Below are positions 26,887-35,297 of a DNA stretch of 64,000 nucleotides, in pieces. Origin of the DNA: an uncultured Glaciecola sp. Lineage in GTDB: Bacteria; Pseudomonadota; Gammaproteobacteria; Enterobacterales; Alteromonadaceae. The DNA is taken from contig NZ_CALJHY010000003.1 of the NCBI RefSeq assembly GCF_937770335.1, positions 434,001 to 498,000 on the forward strand. The letters are read 5' to 3'. The position numbers were made by a program, and so were the translations under genes. The first letter of the stretch is position 1, and each line of letters opens with the position of its first letter. Under the pieces are notes generated by a model that had not been told where the DNA came from, made no database searches, and was given only the letters and a program-made list of their open reading frames with translations.

Positions 26887-27540
26887 CTAGGCAAGCGTTT
26901 CTGTTATCTTAGCCAATCGTTGCTCCACCGAACCTGTTAGCACGGTGTATTTAATGTCTCGCTTATTCAGCTCCTTGGTAATAAACACTTGGAACTCTCT
27001 GTGTTTGACGGAACCTGAGCGCTCCCAAGTGTCCTCGAACGGAATATCATCTGCACATAAAAATACATGCTGATAACGTGCTTTGCTTTTATCAGCTAAC
27101 GCACAAAGCTCTGGCAAAGCTGACTCATGATAATCTAATGCAAAATGCCAAGTAGTTAATGCATTAGTATCCACAAATAGGTACTTATTTGCTTTTGGTA
27201 ATGTGCGCTCTTCTATCCCAATATGTTCCTCTGCAATATACAGCAACTGCTCTGGCGTTAAGCGACGCTCGGTTTGATTCTGCTCCCAGTAGGTGCGCCC
27301 AAACTCATCAACATGTACTGAGTTAAATTGCTTAGCTGCAGCCACGCAAATGGTCGATTTGCCCGTTGATGGCGCGCCCATAAACACCACTTTTTGAATA
27401 CTCGCCAGTTTGTTCTCATGCGGTTTCAATTCAACAGCAGCCGGCTGAGAGCCGGTTTGGTCAATGACAAATTCGTCAGTTTGCTTAACATATTGACTCG
27501 TCTTTAACTCTGCAGTTTGTGTATTTAAAGGTTTGTTCAC
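26887..27540 (-). CDS. NadR-type ribosylnicotinamide kinase/AAA ATPase
   Basis: A 217-residue P-loop kinase. The P-loop is FMGAPSTGKST (about residues 53-63); HVDEFGRTYWEQN and LFVDTNALTTWHFALDYH follow the NadR C-terminal kinase pattern, which phosphorylates nicotinamide riboside to NMN. The NMN adenylyltransferase and repressor parts of full NadR are missing; only the kinase half and a 45-residue leader are present. The start is GTG at 27540 with no good ribosome site, so the N-terminus is uncertain. It lies 80 bp after pnuC, and the two together make a nicotinamide riboside uptake-and-trapping pair. Confidence 0.85.
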   Translation of the reverse strand: MNKPLNTQTAELKTSQYVKQTDEFVIDQTGSQPAAVELKPHENKLASIQKVVFMGAPSTGKSTICVAAAKQFNSVHVDEFGRTYWEQNQTERRLTPEQLLYIAEEHIGIEERTLPKANKYLFVDTNALTTWHFALDYHESALPELCALADKSKARYQHVFLCADDIPFEDTWERSGSVKHREFQVFITKELNKRDIKYTVLTGSVEQRLAKITETLA

Positions 27541-27620
27541 TTATATTTTCACTTATACTTTTGTCATTATTAGGTACGTTTTTTGAATTTTCACACGCTC
27601 GTTTTACGCAACTAAGGATG

Positions 27621-28241
27621 CTAGACAACCGTCTGAGTTTTATACTGCTTTTGCCATACATAAAGCCCAATAATTGCCATAATTAAAAAGCACACATAAA
27701 GAATGACTGTTGGATATAAACCTTTTTGAAAATAGACACCTATTGCAACAATATCAACGACAATCCAAAACAGCCAATTTACAACATAGCGGCGTGTCAT
27801 CAGTATAAAGGCGACTAAACTAGCACAGGTAGTGAAGGCATCTGCATAGGCGAAACTGGCGTCGGTATAGGTTCGCATTAGTGTTCCGAGCAGGGCCGCG
27901 CTTAATAGCGCGACTAACGCATACAGAACTAGATGTTTGTGCGACATGCTTACTACATTTACAGTGGTTGTATTTGCTAGGTTTTTAGACCAATGCCACC
28001 AGCCATAAATCTGCAACAGCATATAAACAACATGCAAACCAGCGTCAGAATAAAGCTTTGCTTGGTAAAATACCCACACATAAAGAGTGACTTGCACGAA
28101 ACCAAAGGCAAAATTCCAAATATTCCCTTTTACCAACAAAAAGATGCAGATAAATCCACAAATTGCAGCGCTAACCTCGACCAAATTTGAACCAAAAAAA
28201 ACACTTATAAAATCAGATAGCGTCACAGGGGCATTACTCAA
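27621..28241 (-). CDS. pnuC: Nicotinamide riboside transporter PnuC
   Basis: A 206-residue membrane protein with seven hydrophobic segments and the PnuC signature: LLVKGNIWNFAFGFVQVTLY, YSDAGLHVVYMLLQIYGWWHW (family W-x-x-W motifs) and YVVNWLFWIVVDIVAIGVYF. PnuC passively carries nicotinamide riboside, which is trapped by phosphorylation, consistent with the NadR-like kinase next to it. The likely start is TTG at 28241, overlapping the end of the preceding phosphatase gene by 8 bases, so the three genes form one transcript. Confidence 0.93.
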   Translation of the reverse strand: MSNAPVTLSDFISVFFGSNLVEVSAAICGFICIFLLVKGNIWNFAFGFVQVTLYVWVFYQAKLYSDAGLHVVYMLLQIYGWWHWSKNLANTTTVNVVSMSHKHLVLYALVALLSAALLGTLMRTYTDASFAYADAFTTCASLVAFILMTRRYVVNWLFWIVVDIVAIGVYFQKGLYPTVILYVCFLIMAIIGLYVWQKQYKTQTVV

Positions 28242-28902
28242 TCATGACATGTTGAAAAGAATCAGCAATCGAGTGTGTTTTTAATTGGTTAGCGTCACCA
28301 ATTGTCAAATAAAACAAATCACCATAATCATTTTCAGATAAGGGTTTATCGGGGCCACCCAACAATTTAAGCAGTTGAGGTGTCGTATTACTGTGACCAA
28401 CGATTAGGATATTCCCCTTCCCTTTTGTCGACATTGCCTGCAACTGCAGGGCCAAATCGGCCAGATCTCGCGGATTATAAAACGTAACACTCGAGCCATT
28501 TTGCTTTGCTGTCGGTGTTGCCGTTTGTATTGTTCTTTTGTAATTAGTCGAAAAGACGGTAGTGACGTTTTTATCCGCCAAAAAGCTGGCTAGCAATTGC
28601 GCTCGCGCTTGACCTTGTGTGGTTAACTCAGGATCCTTATTCTGCTTCGCGTTAGCGTCCGTAGATTTTTTTTCAAAGTGCCTGATCAAAAAAATGACAC
28701 TGCCAGGTACTTCAATATCTCCGCTATTGCGTTGCATCTTAGTAATGATCTTATTACTAACAACGCTTTGTGTATCGAGCGTATGCTTTGTATGAACTGA
28801 ACGATTAACGTTAGCAATGTCTTGAGCACTGGCAAAAGTCACTACAAACAACAAGCAAGCGCTAGCAATCATTAACCGAATTTTATAATTTACCGTGCTC
28901 AT
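28234..28902 (-). CDS. Exported histidine phosphatase family protein
   Basis: A 222-residue protein with a signal peptide (LMIASACLLFVVTFASA). The phosphatase catalytic motif is LIRHFEKK, with the phosphorylated His and an Arg before it (R-H-x-E). The second half holds the usual C-terminal His region ILIVGHSNTTPQLL. Relatives include SixA-like and phosphoglycerate-mutase-fold phosphatases; a periplasmic one could free nicotinamide riboside from NMN or similar nucleotides for PnuC uptake, given the shared transcript. That link is inference. Confidence 0.82.
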   Translation of the reverse strand: MSTVNYKIRLMIASACLLFVVTFASAQDIANVNRSVHTKHTLDTQSVVSNKIITKMQRNSGDIEVPGSVIFLIRHFEKKSTDANAKQNKDPELTTQGQARAQLLASFLADKNVTTVFSTNYKRTIQTATPTAKQNGSSVTFYNPRDLADLALQLQAMSTKGKGNILIVGHSNTTPQLLKLLGGPDKPLSENDYGDLFYLTIGDANQLKTHSIADSFQHVMIE

Positions 28903-29237
28903 CTCTTTTGTATCGCCAAATAAATAAGAACTAGAACCATCTCAACTTTGATGACTAAATTCAATAGCTGAAATAAAACAAAAAACGCATTTAGAAAATA
29001 AATGTGTTTATTAATACGCTGGTATTGGATTTTTATTTCAATACAAAAGGCAATAAGCGCCTAAATCAAGCTTGATAAGCTATCGTTGAGCCGCTGCATA
29101 CTCGATATTATAAGGTAAATACAGCGCTGACGGTATTGTTAGTTATAGGGAAGAAAAGGATAACATTGCACCTTATTTTGGGAGCATAATATAAAGTCAA
29201 TTTAACTATTAAGTTTAGGGCGATCTCGGCATACTAG
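28903..29237. other. Intergenic stretch between divergent genes
   Basis: No gene is supported here. It is AT-rich and contains a perfect 12-base palindrome ATCAAGCTTGAT at 29065-29076, which may be a chance site. The plus-strand frame that continues into the next hydrolase gene becomes open at 29238. Confidence 0.5.
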
Positions 29238-29414
29238 CTAAAGACGGAGGCAACAGTAAACGGAGACATACTTATTATCAGTTCATCTAACTTTTCTATC
29301 GAGCATAACAAGGGTGTTATCACTCTGTGTATTATTTTTCTAATAGGGTTTCACGCCAATATTTACGCGCATAGCGATGACGTTCATGCGGCAATACAAC
29401 CCATTGAAAAAAGG

Positions 29415-30926
29415 GTGTCATTAAACGACCCTATAAGCAGAAACGCTAAAAAGCAGGTACTTCCTAGAATAGAAGTAAGCGCTTGTAAATTTACTCAAGA
29501 ATTTGATAAGTACAGTGCAGACTGCGGAACGCTATTTGTCTACGAAGAACCCAATGAGCTGCAAACAACAAAAAGCCCCCCTCGCATCGTGACTATCCCG
29601 ATTATAATTTTTCAACCTGTAGGCACAGTTACTGGCGACCCCGTCATAATAACTGGTGGCGGAGGTCCGGGCAGTTCAATATATATTATGGATGAGTTTG
29701 ATGGCGACCCGTCCATGTATTATTCCGGCATTGAAATGAGCACATTACAAAATGGCCGTCCTTTGATATTGATGGAAATGCGCGGCTCAGGTTTGTCTTT
29801 GGCGAACTTAGATTGCCCTGCGATAACCGATTTGGAAATTGAGCTATTAACCACATACCCATACAAGGCTGATAATAGAAAGTTTATCAATACGCTCACT
29901 AGCTGCGCTAATAGAAAGAAGTCGTTGGGTGTGAATGCTAATTTTTATAATACCGATTATGCAATCAAAGATATCGATACCCTACGGGAATTACTGGGGT
30001 TTGAAAAATGGCATTTGCTTGGGATTTCCCACGGAACGCGCATATCGTTGCGTTATGCCCAGCAATACCCTGAGCACACTGCTTCGCTGATACTCGACAG
30101 CATCTACCCGTTTGAAGTAGATTCGTATGCTGATATGCCAGAACACAGCGCACGAGTTTTTACTCAACCGTTTATATTATGTGATGCGGATCCAACGTGT
30201 CGGCTTGAAAACGGACAAGCATCAGTGACGTTATTTGAGCGTTTTATGGCAGAAATAAAACAAAACCCGCCCACGCTAAACCTTGAGTATGATGATGAAA
30301 ACTGGACCATTGGTCAAAAAACATTAAAGATATCACCTGAGTTAGTGGCATACGCCCTATTCAATAACAGCTATGACAGTGACGATATTCTGGCCTTTCC
30401 GCAGATTATTAAAGATGCCCTCAACAAAGATTATGTCTCGCTGAGTAAGTTGATTAGTGAAACTATCGATATGCAAAACTATACTTGGTTTTCAGAAGGA
30501 GCATATTCAAGTTACGCTTGTTATGAAGAGATTCCTTTTTCGGATGTCGAGCTGGCCATCGAAAATGCGAAAAAGTATAAATCAACTTACTGGGACGACT
30601 TGCCTGCGATTACTCTTGACCGTCAACTTTGTAAAGTTTGGAATATCAGGCCCGCTATTAATAATATAAAAAACTTCGACCACAGTCAGTTGACTGTGCC
30701 CGTATTGATACTTGCTGGCGACCTTGACCCATTTACACCAACCATATGGGCGGTAGACTTCCATGCCAAGCTTCCGCTGCGAAACAAAACACAACACCTA
30801 AGAGTTTGGCCGTTAAAAGCGCATAATTTAGTATATGACGATAAATGTGTAGAGGCCGTTATGGCATCGTTTTTAAACGACCCCGAACAAACGATTGATA
30901 ATGATTGCTCTGTAAGTGGTAGGTGA
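29415..30926 (+). CDS. S33-type alpha/beta hydrolase (tripeptidyl-aminopeptidase-like), start anomalous
   Basis: The first normal start is GTG at 29415, giving 503 residues. Features: GGGGPGSSI (oxyanion loop, about residue 77), nucleophile elbow GISHGTRISLRYAQQYPEHT, catalytic Asp region LILAGDLDPFTP and a His in LKAHNLVYD, with the TAP-like C-terminal domain. The frame is open upstream to 29238 with no stop, and that part encodes a signal-like stretch (GVITLCIIFLIGFHANIYA). GGAG at 29262 sits seven bases before ATT at 29274. So the real protein is probably exported and either starts at a non-AUG codon or has lost its start by mutation. Confidence 0.8.
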   Translation: MSLNDPISRNAKKQVLPRIEVSACKFTQEFDKYSADCGTLFVYEEPNELQTTKSPPRIVTIPIIIFQPVGTVTGDPVIITGGGGPGSSIYIMDEFDGDPSMYYSGIEMSTLQNGRPLILMEMRGSGLSLANLDCPAITDLEIELLTTYPYKADNRKFINTLTSCANRKKSLGVNANFYNTDYAIKDIDTLRELLGFEKWHLLGISHGTRISLRYAQQYPEHTASLILDSIYPFEVDSYADMPEHSARVFTQPFILCDADPTCRLENGQASVTLFERFMAEIKQNPPTLNLEYDDENWTIGQKTLKISPELVAYALFNNSYDSDDILAFPQIIKDALNKDYVSLSKLISETIDMQNYTWFSEGAYSSYACYEEIPFSDVELAIENAKKYKSTYWDDLPAITLDRQLCKVWNIRPAINNIKNFDHSQLTVPVLILAGDLDPFTPTIWAVDFHAKLPLRNKTQHLRVWPLKAHNLVYDDKCVEAVMASFLNDPEQTIDNDCSVSGR

Positions 30927-31038
30927 TTTTCACTTATCAATCGGATAAATAAATTACTATTTATATTGATAACCTAGTAATTAAACCACTTATTTACTAT
31001 ATTCGTTAAGTAACAATTTTAGCTTTATAAGGATATAA

Positions 31039-32004
31039 ATGAAAATTCAAGTTAACAAAATAAAATTTACTTTAATTATTGCTTTGGGTTTGGTGCTTAC
31101 CTCTGGTTGCACTTCTTCCACCAAGCAAACCGTTAATGCAAGTCAAAACAATCAAGCTGCCATTAGCCCAACTATTGCACAAGCGCCAGTAATGGGGTTA
31201 AAGCGAAAAGTAGCTATTGCACGATTTACCGATGAAACAAAAAACAGTAACAGTATTTTTGTCGATAAAAGTTTTGATAATATTGGTAAGCAAGCGGCCG
31301 ATATATTGAGCGCTCGCCTGAGCAATTCAGGTCAATTCATCATGCTTGAAAGGGACGACCTGGATAAAGTCAAAAGTGAACAGGCTCTTGAAGGCGTCAC
31401 ATCGCAAATAGTGGGTGCAGATTTTCTTATTGTCGGTTCAATTAGTGAGTTTGGTCGCAAAACGACCAGTGAGACAGGCATATTTAGTCGTAACAAAATT
31501 CAACAAGCAATCGCAACCGTTAACGTCAGGTTAATCGACACAACGACGGGGCAAATTGTTTTTTCTGAGGAAGGTAGTGGCGAAGCGCGCGCTGAAGCGA
31601 ATACAACACTCGGTGTTGGCGAGCGAGCTGCGTTTGATTCCACTTTGAACGACAAAGCTATTTCGGCCGCTATTTCAAAAGTAGTTAGCGACTTAATGGA
31701 AAACTTGCTGAACTCACCGTGGAAAGCCTATTTGATTGCAGAGCAAGACGGTCAATACATAATGACCGGAGGCGCTTCACAAGGCATCGCTGCCGGTGAT
31801 GAATTTACAATCTTACAAAAAGGTAAAAAAATCAAAAATCCACAAACTGGATTCATGATTGAATTGGCCGGTAAGAAGATTGCAACAGCAACCGTCACTC
31901 TGTTAAGTGGTACTGGCAACAACGAAATTTCGATTGTTGCACTCGATACACAGTTACCAGTTCAAATAGACTTAGCTCAATTAGTTGTTATGGAAAAGGA
32001 GTAA
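31039..32004 (+). CDS. CsgG/HfaB-family lipoprotein
   Basis: A 321-residue lipoprotein (lipobox LTSGC, Cys24). CsgG-family blocks are KVAIARFTDETK, then SAIL-like ILSARLSNSGQFIMLERDDLD, GADFLIVGSISEFGRK and NVRLIDTTTGQIVFSEEGSG. CsgG forms an outer-membrane channel for curli, but this family branch, next to DUF4810 and DUF799 lipoproteins, is not linked to curli subunits here. The tail from about residue 235 forms an additional SH3-like beta domain. AAGGA precedes the ATG. First of four consecutive lipoprotein genes. Confidence 0.88.
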   Translation: MKIQVNKIKFTLIIALGLVLTSGCTSSTKQTVNASQNNQAAISPTIAQAPVMGLKRKVAIARFTDETKNSNSIFVDKSFDNIGKQAADILSARLSNSGQFIMLERDDLDKVKSEQALEGVTSQIVGADFLIVGSISEFGRKTTSETGIFSRNKIQQAIATVNVRLIDTTTGQIVFSEEGSGEARAEANTTLGVGERAAFDSTLNDKAISAAISKVVSDLMENLLNSPWKAYLIAEQDGQYIMTGGASQGIAAGDEFTILQKGKKIKNPQTGFMIELAGKKIATATVTLLSGTGNNEISIVALDTQLPVQIDLAQLVVMEKE

Positions 32005-32007
32005 GAA

Positions 32008-32349
32008 ATGAGTAAATCAAACTCGTTAAAAGGGATTATTTTTGTATTATTTAGTTTTTTAATACTCGGGTGTACGTCCTCATATGAGTCAGTAACTCAA
32101 GTTGATGACACCAAAGCATTCGTATTACTGACTGGTAATTTTGAAGATGCGTCACTACAAATCAATACAAATTCACCCATCACGCTGTCAGATAATATTG
32201 AAACTTTTACACTAGATGGCAATAAAGTAGCAAAATTTGAAGTCACAGCGGGCACGAACACGATAAAAGTATATAAAAATGGAAAATTAGTGGTAAATCG
32301 CAAACTATATGTGACCAACGGAAATTCAATTGAGGTAAATGTTAAATGA
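32008..32349 (+). CDS. Small lipoprotein of unknown family within the CsgG operon
   Basis: 113 residues with lipobox LILGC (Cys22). The mature part is predicted all-beta, with alternating strands such as FVLLTGNFEDASLQINT, VAKFEVTAGTNTIKVYKNGK and KLYVTNGNSIEVNVK, reminiscent of PEGA-like carbohydrate- or peptide-binding modules. I do not recognise a named family. It sits 3 bp after csgG and overlaps the DUF4810 gene by 4 bases (ATGA), so co-translation is strong evidence that it belongs to the system. The classical Neisseria operon of CsgG, DUF4810 and GNA1162 does not contain it. Confidence 0.75.
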   Translation: MSKSNSLKGIIFVLFSFLILGCTSSYESVTQVDDTKAFVLLTGNFEDASLQINTNSPITLSDNIETFTLDGNKVAKFEVTAGTNTIKVYKNGKLVVNRKLYVTNGNSIEVNVK

Positions 32350-32693
32350 AAATTAAAGGATTAATAATCATTAGCGCAGTGGTTTTATTATCTGCATGCA
32401 ACACCACGCAAGGGGGTCTGTATTGGGGCAATTATTCTGACACTTTGTATGGCTATAAAAAAGAACCTGGTGACAAATCACGTCAACAGCATGTTAAATC
32501 GTTGAATGACATTATTGCGACTAGCGATAAAAAAGGTATTCGCGTTCCGCCTGGTGTATTGATCGAATTAGCCATCATGGAAATTGAAAGCGGCAGCCCT
32601 GAAAGTGCAAATTCACTGTTAGATAGAGAGTTGTCACTTTACCCTGAGTCAAGAACGCTTGTACTCGAATTGAAAAAAAGAAATGGGGCTTAA
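32346..32693 (+). CDS. DUF4810 lipoprotein
   Basis: 115 residues, lipobox LLSAC (Cys18). YWGNYSDTLYGYKKEP right after the signal is the DUF4810 hallmark, and a helical hairpin follows (LIELAIMEIESGSPESANSL, LYPESRTLVLELKKR), similar to a single TPR. It overlaps the preceding gene by 4 bases and is 3 bp from the next one. Corresponds by family to the middle gene of the Neisseria NMB1162-1164 lipoprotein group. Molecular role unknown. Confidence 0.85.
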   Translation: MKIKGLIIISAVVLLSACNTTQGGLYWGNYSDTLYGYKKEPGDKSRQQHVKSLNDIIATSDKKGIRVPPGVLIELAIMEIESGSPESANSLLDRELSLYPESRTLVLELKKRNGA

Positions 32694-32696
32694 GAA

Positions 32697-33398
32697 ATGA
32701 CGACTATACTAAACAGAGTAAAACGTGTTGCTTTGCTAGCTATTTTGGCTGTTGGCTTAAGTGGCTGTGCTACCTCCTTTATTTCAAAAGAAGAAGCGTT
32801 TCCGAAAATGTATCAGGCTAAGCCAGTTGCTATCTTAGTGGTACCCGCAATAAACAATACAACGGCTGCTGAAGCAACTGAGTATTATGCAACAACGGTT
32901 GCTGAGCCTCTTACTCGCATGGGCTATTACGTCCTGCCTATTGAGGTAACCAATAGACTGATTCAAGAGCAAGGTATTGTAGATGGTGCACAGTTAACCA
33001 ACGTCGATACCGGCTTGTTTAAAACGATGTACGGTGCTGATGCTGTTATGTTTGTAAACATTAATCAATGGGATACCTCTTATTTTGTGATTGGAGGCAA
33101 TGTTACGGTAGGGATATCGTATCAATTGGTTTCAACCACCAGCAAAGAAGTACTTTGGCAATATGCCGATACCATTGTCGTTGATACCGGTGGTGACTCT
33201 GGTGGCGGGATAATTGGTGCTATTATTTCAACGGCAATCAATACTGCCTTCACTGACTATGTGCCGTTAGCGAAAAGAGTCAACTACACTGCGCTTTCGA
33301 CTATCCCTTTTGGTGGATATCATGAGAAAACAGGAACCGATCAAAAAGCACAGGCCGTTAATAAAAACAAAGCGAATGTTGTTAACGCTAGTAATTAA
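32697..33398 (+). CDS. DUF799 (GNA1162-family) lipoprotein
   Basis: 233 residues, lipobox GLSGC (Cys24). KPVAILVVPAINNTTAAEAT and YATTVAEPLTRMGYYVLPIE are diagnostic for DUF799/GNA1162, a family with structural likeness to TolB-type or ABC-associated lipoproteins. GGDSGGGIIGAIISTAINTAF forms a glycine/isoleucine-rich hydrophobic stretch. Last of the four-lipoprotein operon. The tail (TDQKAQAVNKNKANVVNASN) is charged and probably disordered. Confidence 0.88.
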   Translation: MTTILNRVKRVALLAILAVGLSGCATSFISKEEAFPKMYQAKPVAILVVPAINNTTAAEATEYYATTVAEPLTRMGYYVLPIEVTNRLIQEQGIVDGAQLTNVDTGLFKTMYGADAVMFVNINQWDTSYFVIGGNVTVGISYQLVSTTSKEVLWQYADTIVVDTGGDSGGGIIGAIISTAINTAFTDYVPLAKRVNYTALSTIPFGGYHEKTGTDQKAQAVNKNKANVVNASN

Positions 33399-33499
33399 AC
33401 GCCAGAAAAATACAAATAAAAATGGCTGATTTGTAGTTTAATTTAGCCGAACGTTGCTTGTATTAAACCCGTTTGGTTATGCTTAAAATTGTGAATGCT

Positions 33500-33530
33500 G
33501 CCCCAAGTTCAGTCTGTAACTGGGGCTTTT
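33500..33530 (+). terminator. Terminator downstream of the lipoprotein operon
   Basis: GCCCC-A-AGTT and AACT-GGGGC form a stem with one bulged A around an 8-base loop, followed by TTTT. It lies 102 bases after the DUF799 stop and overlaps the last bases of the DUF885 gene on the other strand, whose stop is at 33509. Read from the reverse strand it lacks a T-run. Confidence 0.7.
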
Positions 33531-35173
33531 AACTCTTTCCCTCTCGCTACTTCCTCAACCTCATTGAGAAAAGCCGGTTTATTACCGGTCATCTCCCAAG
33601 TACCCAACGTAATCGGAATACCGCCTATGCTATTGAGTTGGTCAAAGAATGATTTCAGAACAAAATTTCGACCCTGATCTTCATCAAGTTTAGCTTTTTG
33701 CGCTATCGCACTATCTAGCAAAGCTTTGCCCGTAACGTAACTTGTCCCATAACCAGGTTGACGTAAATAAAGATGTTGCTCAAAGATGAGTAAATCAGGT
33801 TCCGTCTTCATCCATCCTCTGGGCGTATAATTCATATGAATTTCACCGGCTTGTTCCATCGTCATCTGATTCGCATGAGCATACAAAGATCCAAGACCTC
33901 TAGCGGCTCTCTGGGCTAGCATAATCCAAACAATTTCTCGGGCTCGGGGATTATGATCATACAAACCCGCATGCATAAATATTTCTTCAACAGCCGTGGC
34001 GGTGCCTTCATTACGACTATCAAAGATGTTATACAAAAGAGCTCCCTTTCTAATACTTCTGGGGTTGGGATCATTCTCCATTATCGCTAGCTCAAACCAA
34101 TGATAAAAGTGTGAATATAACGGCGTAGGATCAAGGTGAGTGCCGATGTAAAAGAAGTGACGAGTTGCTTCTGGTTCAAAGTTACCGAGTCTTTCATAAA
34201 GCGCCGGTTTAAAATAATCAGCAACCGTTACAATATTTTTTTCAGCCAAAAAGGTAAGAAAAAATTCAGCTGAGCGAGCCGCCAACAGGTTATATTCTGC
34301 TGAATTTTTAACCGACACTAATTCTGGCAATCCAATATTGCGTTGTTCTTCTAACTTTAACGACGACCACGCTCTATCGAGTTCTCGACGCAGTAACCTT
34401 TCTTCATCCTGCCATGTCATAGACAGTAAATGCACGTGTTTTTGATACCAACTATACTGTTCAATTCCAAGCCCTGAAGGCCCAGTTTTGCTTGCTCTTT
34501 GCTCTCGCAACCACTCGACAAATTGCGCCGTAGATTGTATCGCTTGTTGGTGTGTTTTAATTAGCGTTGCATTTTTAGTCGTTTCAATTTGTGCCGTAAT
34601 GTCAATTAAGTCCTGTTGCTGCATCTGAATGTCACGAATACCCGCTATCCATAGTTCTCTCGCGTTGCCCGTTAAATTTTCTTTGGCTTGGATATGAAAA
34701 GGTTTTATTCGAGACAGGTCATTAGCTAGCCTACTCTGATCGCTTGCACTAATTGGGAATGAGTAGCTCCACAGTTCAGTAAGATAATGAGGGCTTGGTC
34801 CTTCATGCGCTGGAACATCACTTTTGTATGTCCACACCTGTTTGTAAAACGCCGGATCTCGTTGCCAAGGCTTGAGTATCTTCTCATTAAATTCATAGCC
34901 ATTAAGCTCTGCCAGCATCACAAACCAATCAACCTGCTGGACTACTGTCCATTGTGACTTATCAAATGCTAATAATTGTGTTTTAAAACTTGCCCATTTG
35001 GTATGCCGTTTTATAAAGGTTTCTTCGCGATAATCAGGCGCAAGTTTATGTAAGGGAGCAACCTCAAAGGCTCTCCACTGGGTAAATAGAGTTTCTAATT
35101 GACTAAAATCTGACGACGACTTTGCGCCAAAAGAAAAAAATAACAATGCTATCGCTATATACGTGGTTTTCAT
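33509..35173 (-). CDS. DUF885 family exported protein
   Basis: About 554 residues, starting at the ATG at 35173 with AGGGA upstream; the open frame reaches 35215. A signal peptide is seen (YIAIALLFFSFGAKSS). The C-terminal part has the DUF885 hallmark LRQPGYGTSYVTGKALLDSA and the late IGGIPITLGTWEMTG. A central RNEGTATAVEEIFMHAGLYD matches the family's active helix with its E-x3-E, but the HEGYPGHH zinc motif usual in catalytic relatives is not visible. It may therefore be a non-peptidase or a divergent member. Confidence 0.72.
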   Translation of the reverse strand: MKTTYIAIALLFFSFGAKSSSDFSQLETLFTQWRAFEVAPLHKLAPDYREETFIKRHTKWASFKTQLLAFDKSQWTVVQQVDWFVMLAELNGYEFNEKILKPWQRDPAFYKQVWTYKSDVPAHEGPSPHYLTELWSYSFPISASDQSRLANDLSRIKPFHIQAKENLTGNARELWIAGIRDIQMQQQDLIDITAQIETTKNATLIKTHQQAIQSTAQFVEWLREQRASKTGPSGLGIEQYSWYQKHVHLLSMTWQDEERLLRRELDRAWSSLKLEEQRNIGLPELVSVKNSAEYNLLAARSAEFFLTFLAEKNIVTVADYFKPALYERLGNFEPEATRHFFYIGTHLDPTPLYSHFYHWFELAIMENDPNPRSIRKGALLYNIFDSRNEGTATAVEEIFMHAGLYDHNPRAREIVWIMLAQRAARGLGSLYAHANQMTMEQAGEIHMNYTPRGWMKTEPDLLIFEQHLYLRQPGYGTSYVTGKALLDSAIAQKAKLDEDQGRNFVLKSFFDQLNSIGGIPITLGTWEMTGNKPAFLNEVEEVARGKELKAPVTD

Positions 35174-35297
35174 TTTTATATCCCTGAATGAAGTGCTGAT
35201 AATATGGCAGCGCATTTGCTAATTAATCTGTCATATTCTCGAGGTATACTCGTTATGTAATTAATATCTGACATCAACATTTATCAGATTTTCTATC

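Noticed and set aside
29065-29076. ATCAAGCTTGAT palindrome as a regulatory site
   Set aside because: A 12-base palindrome containing a common hexamer can occur by chance, and its position relative to either gene is not informative.
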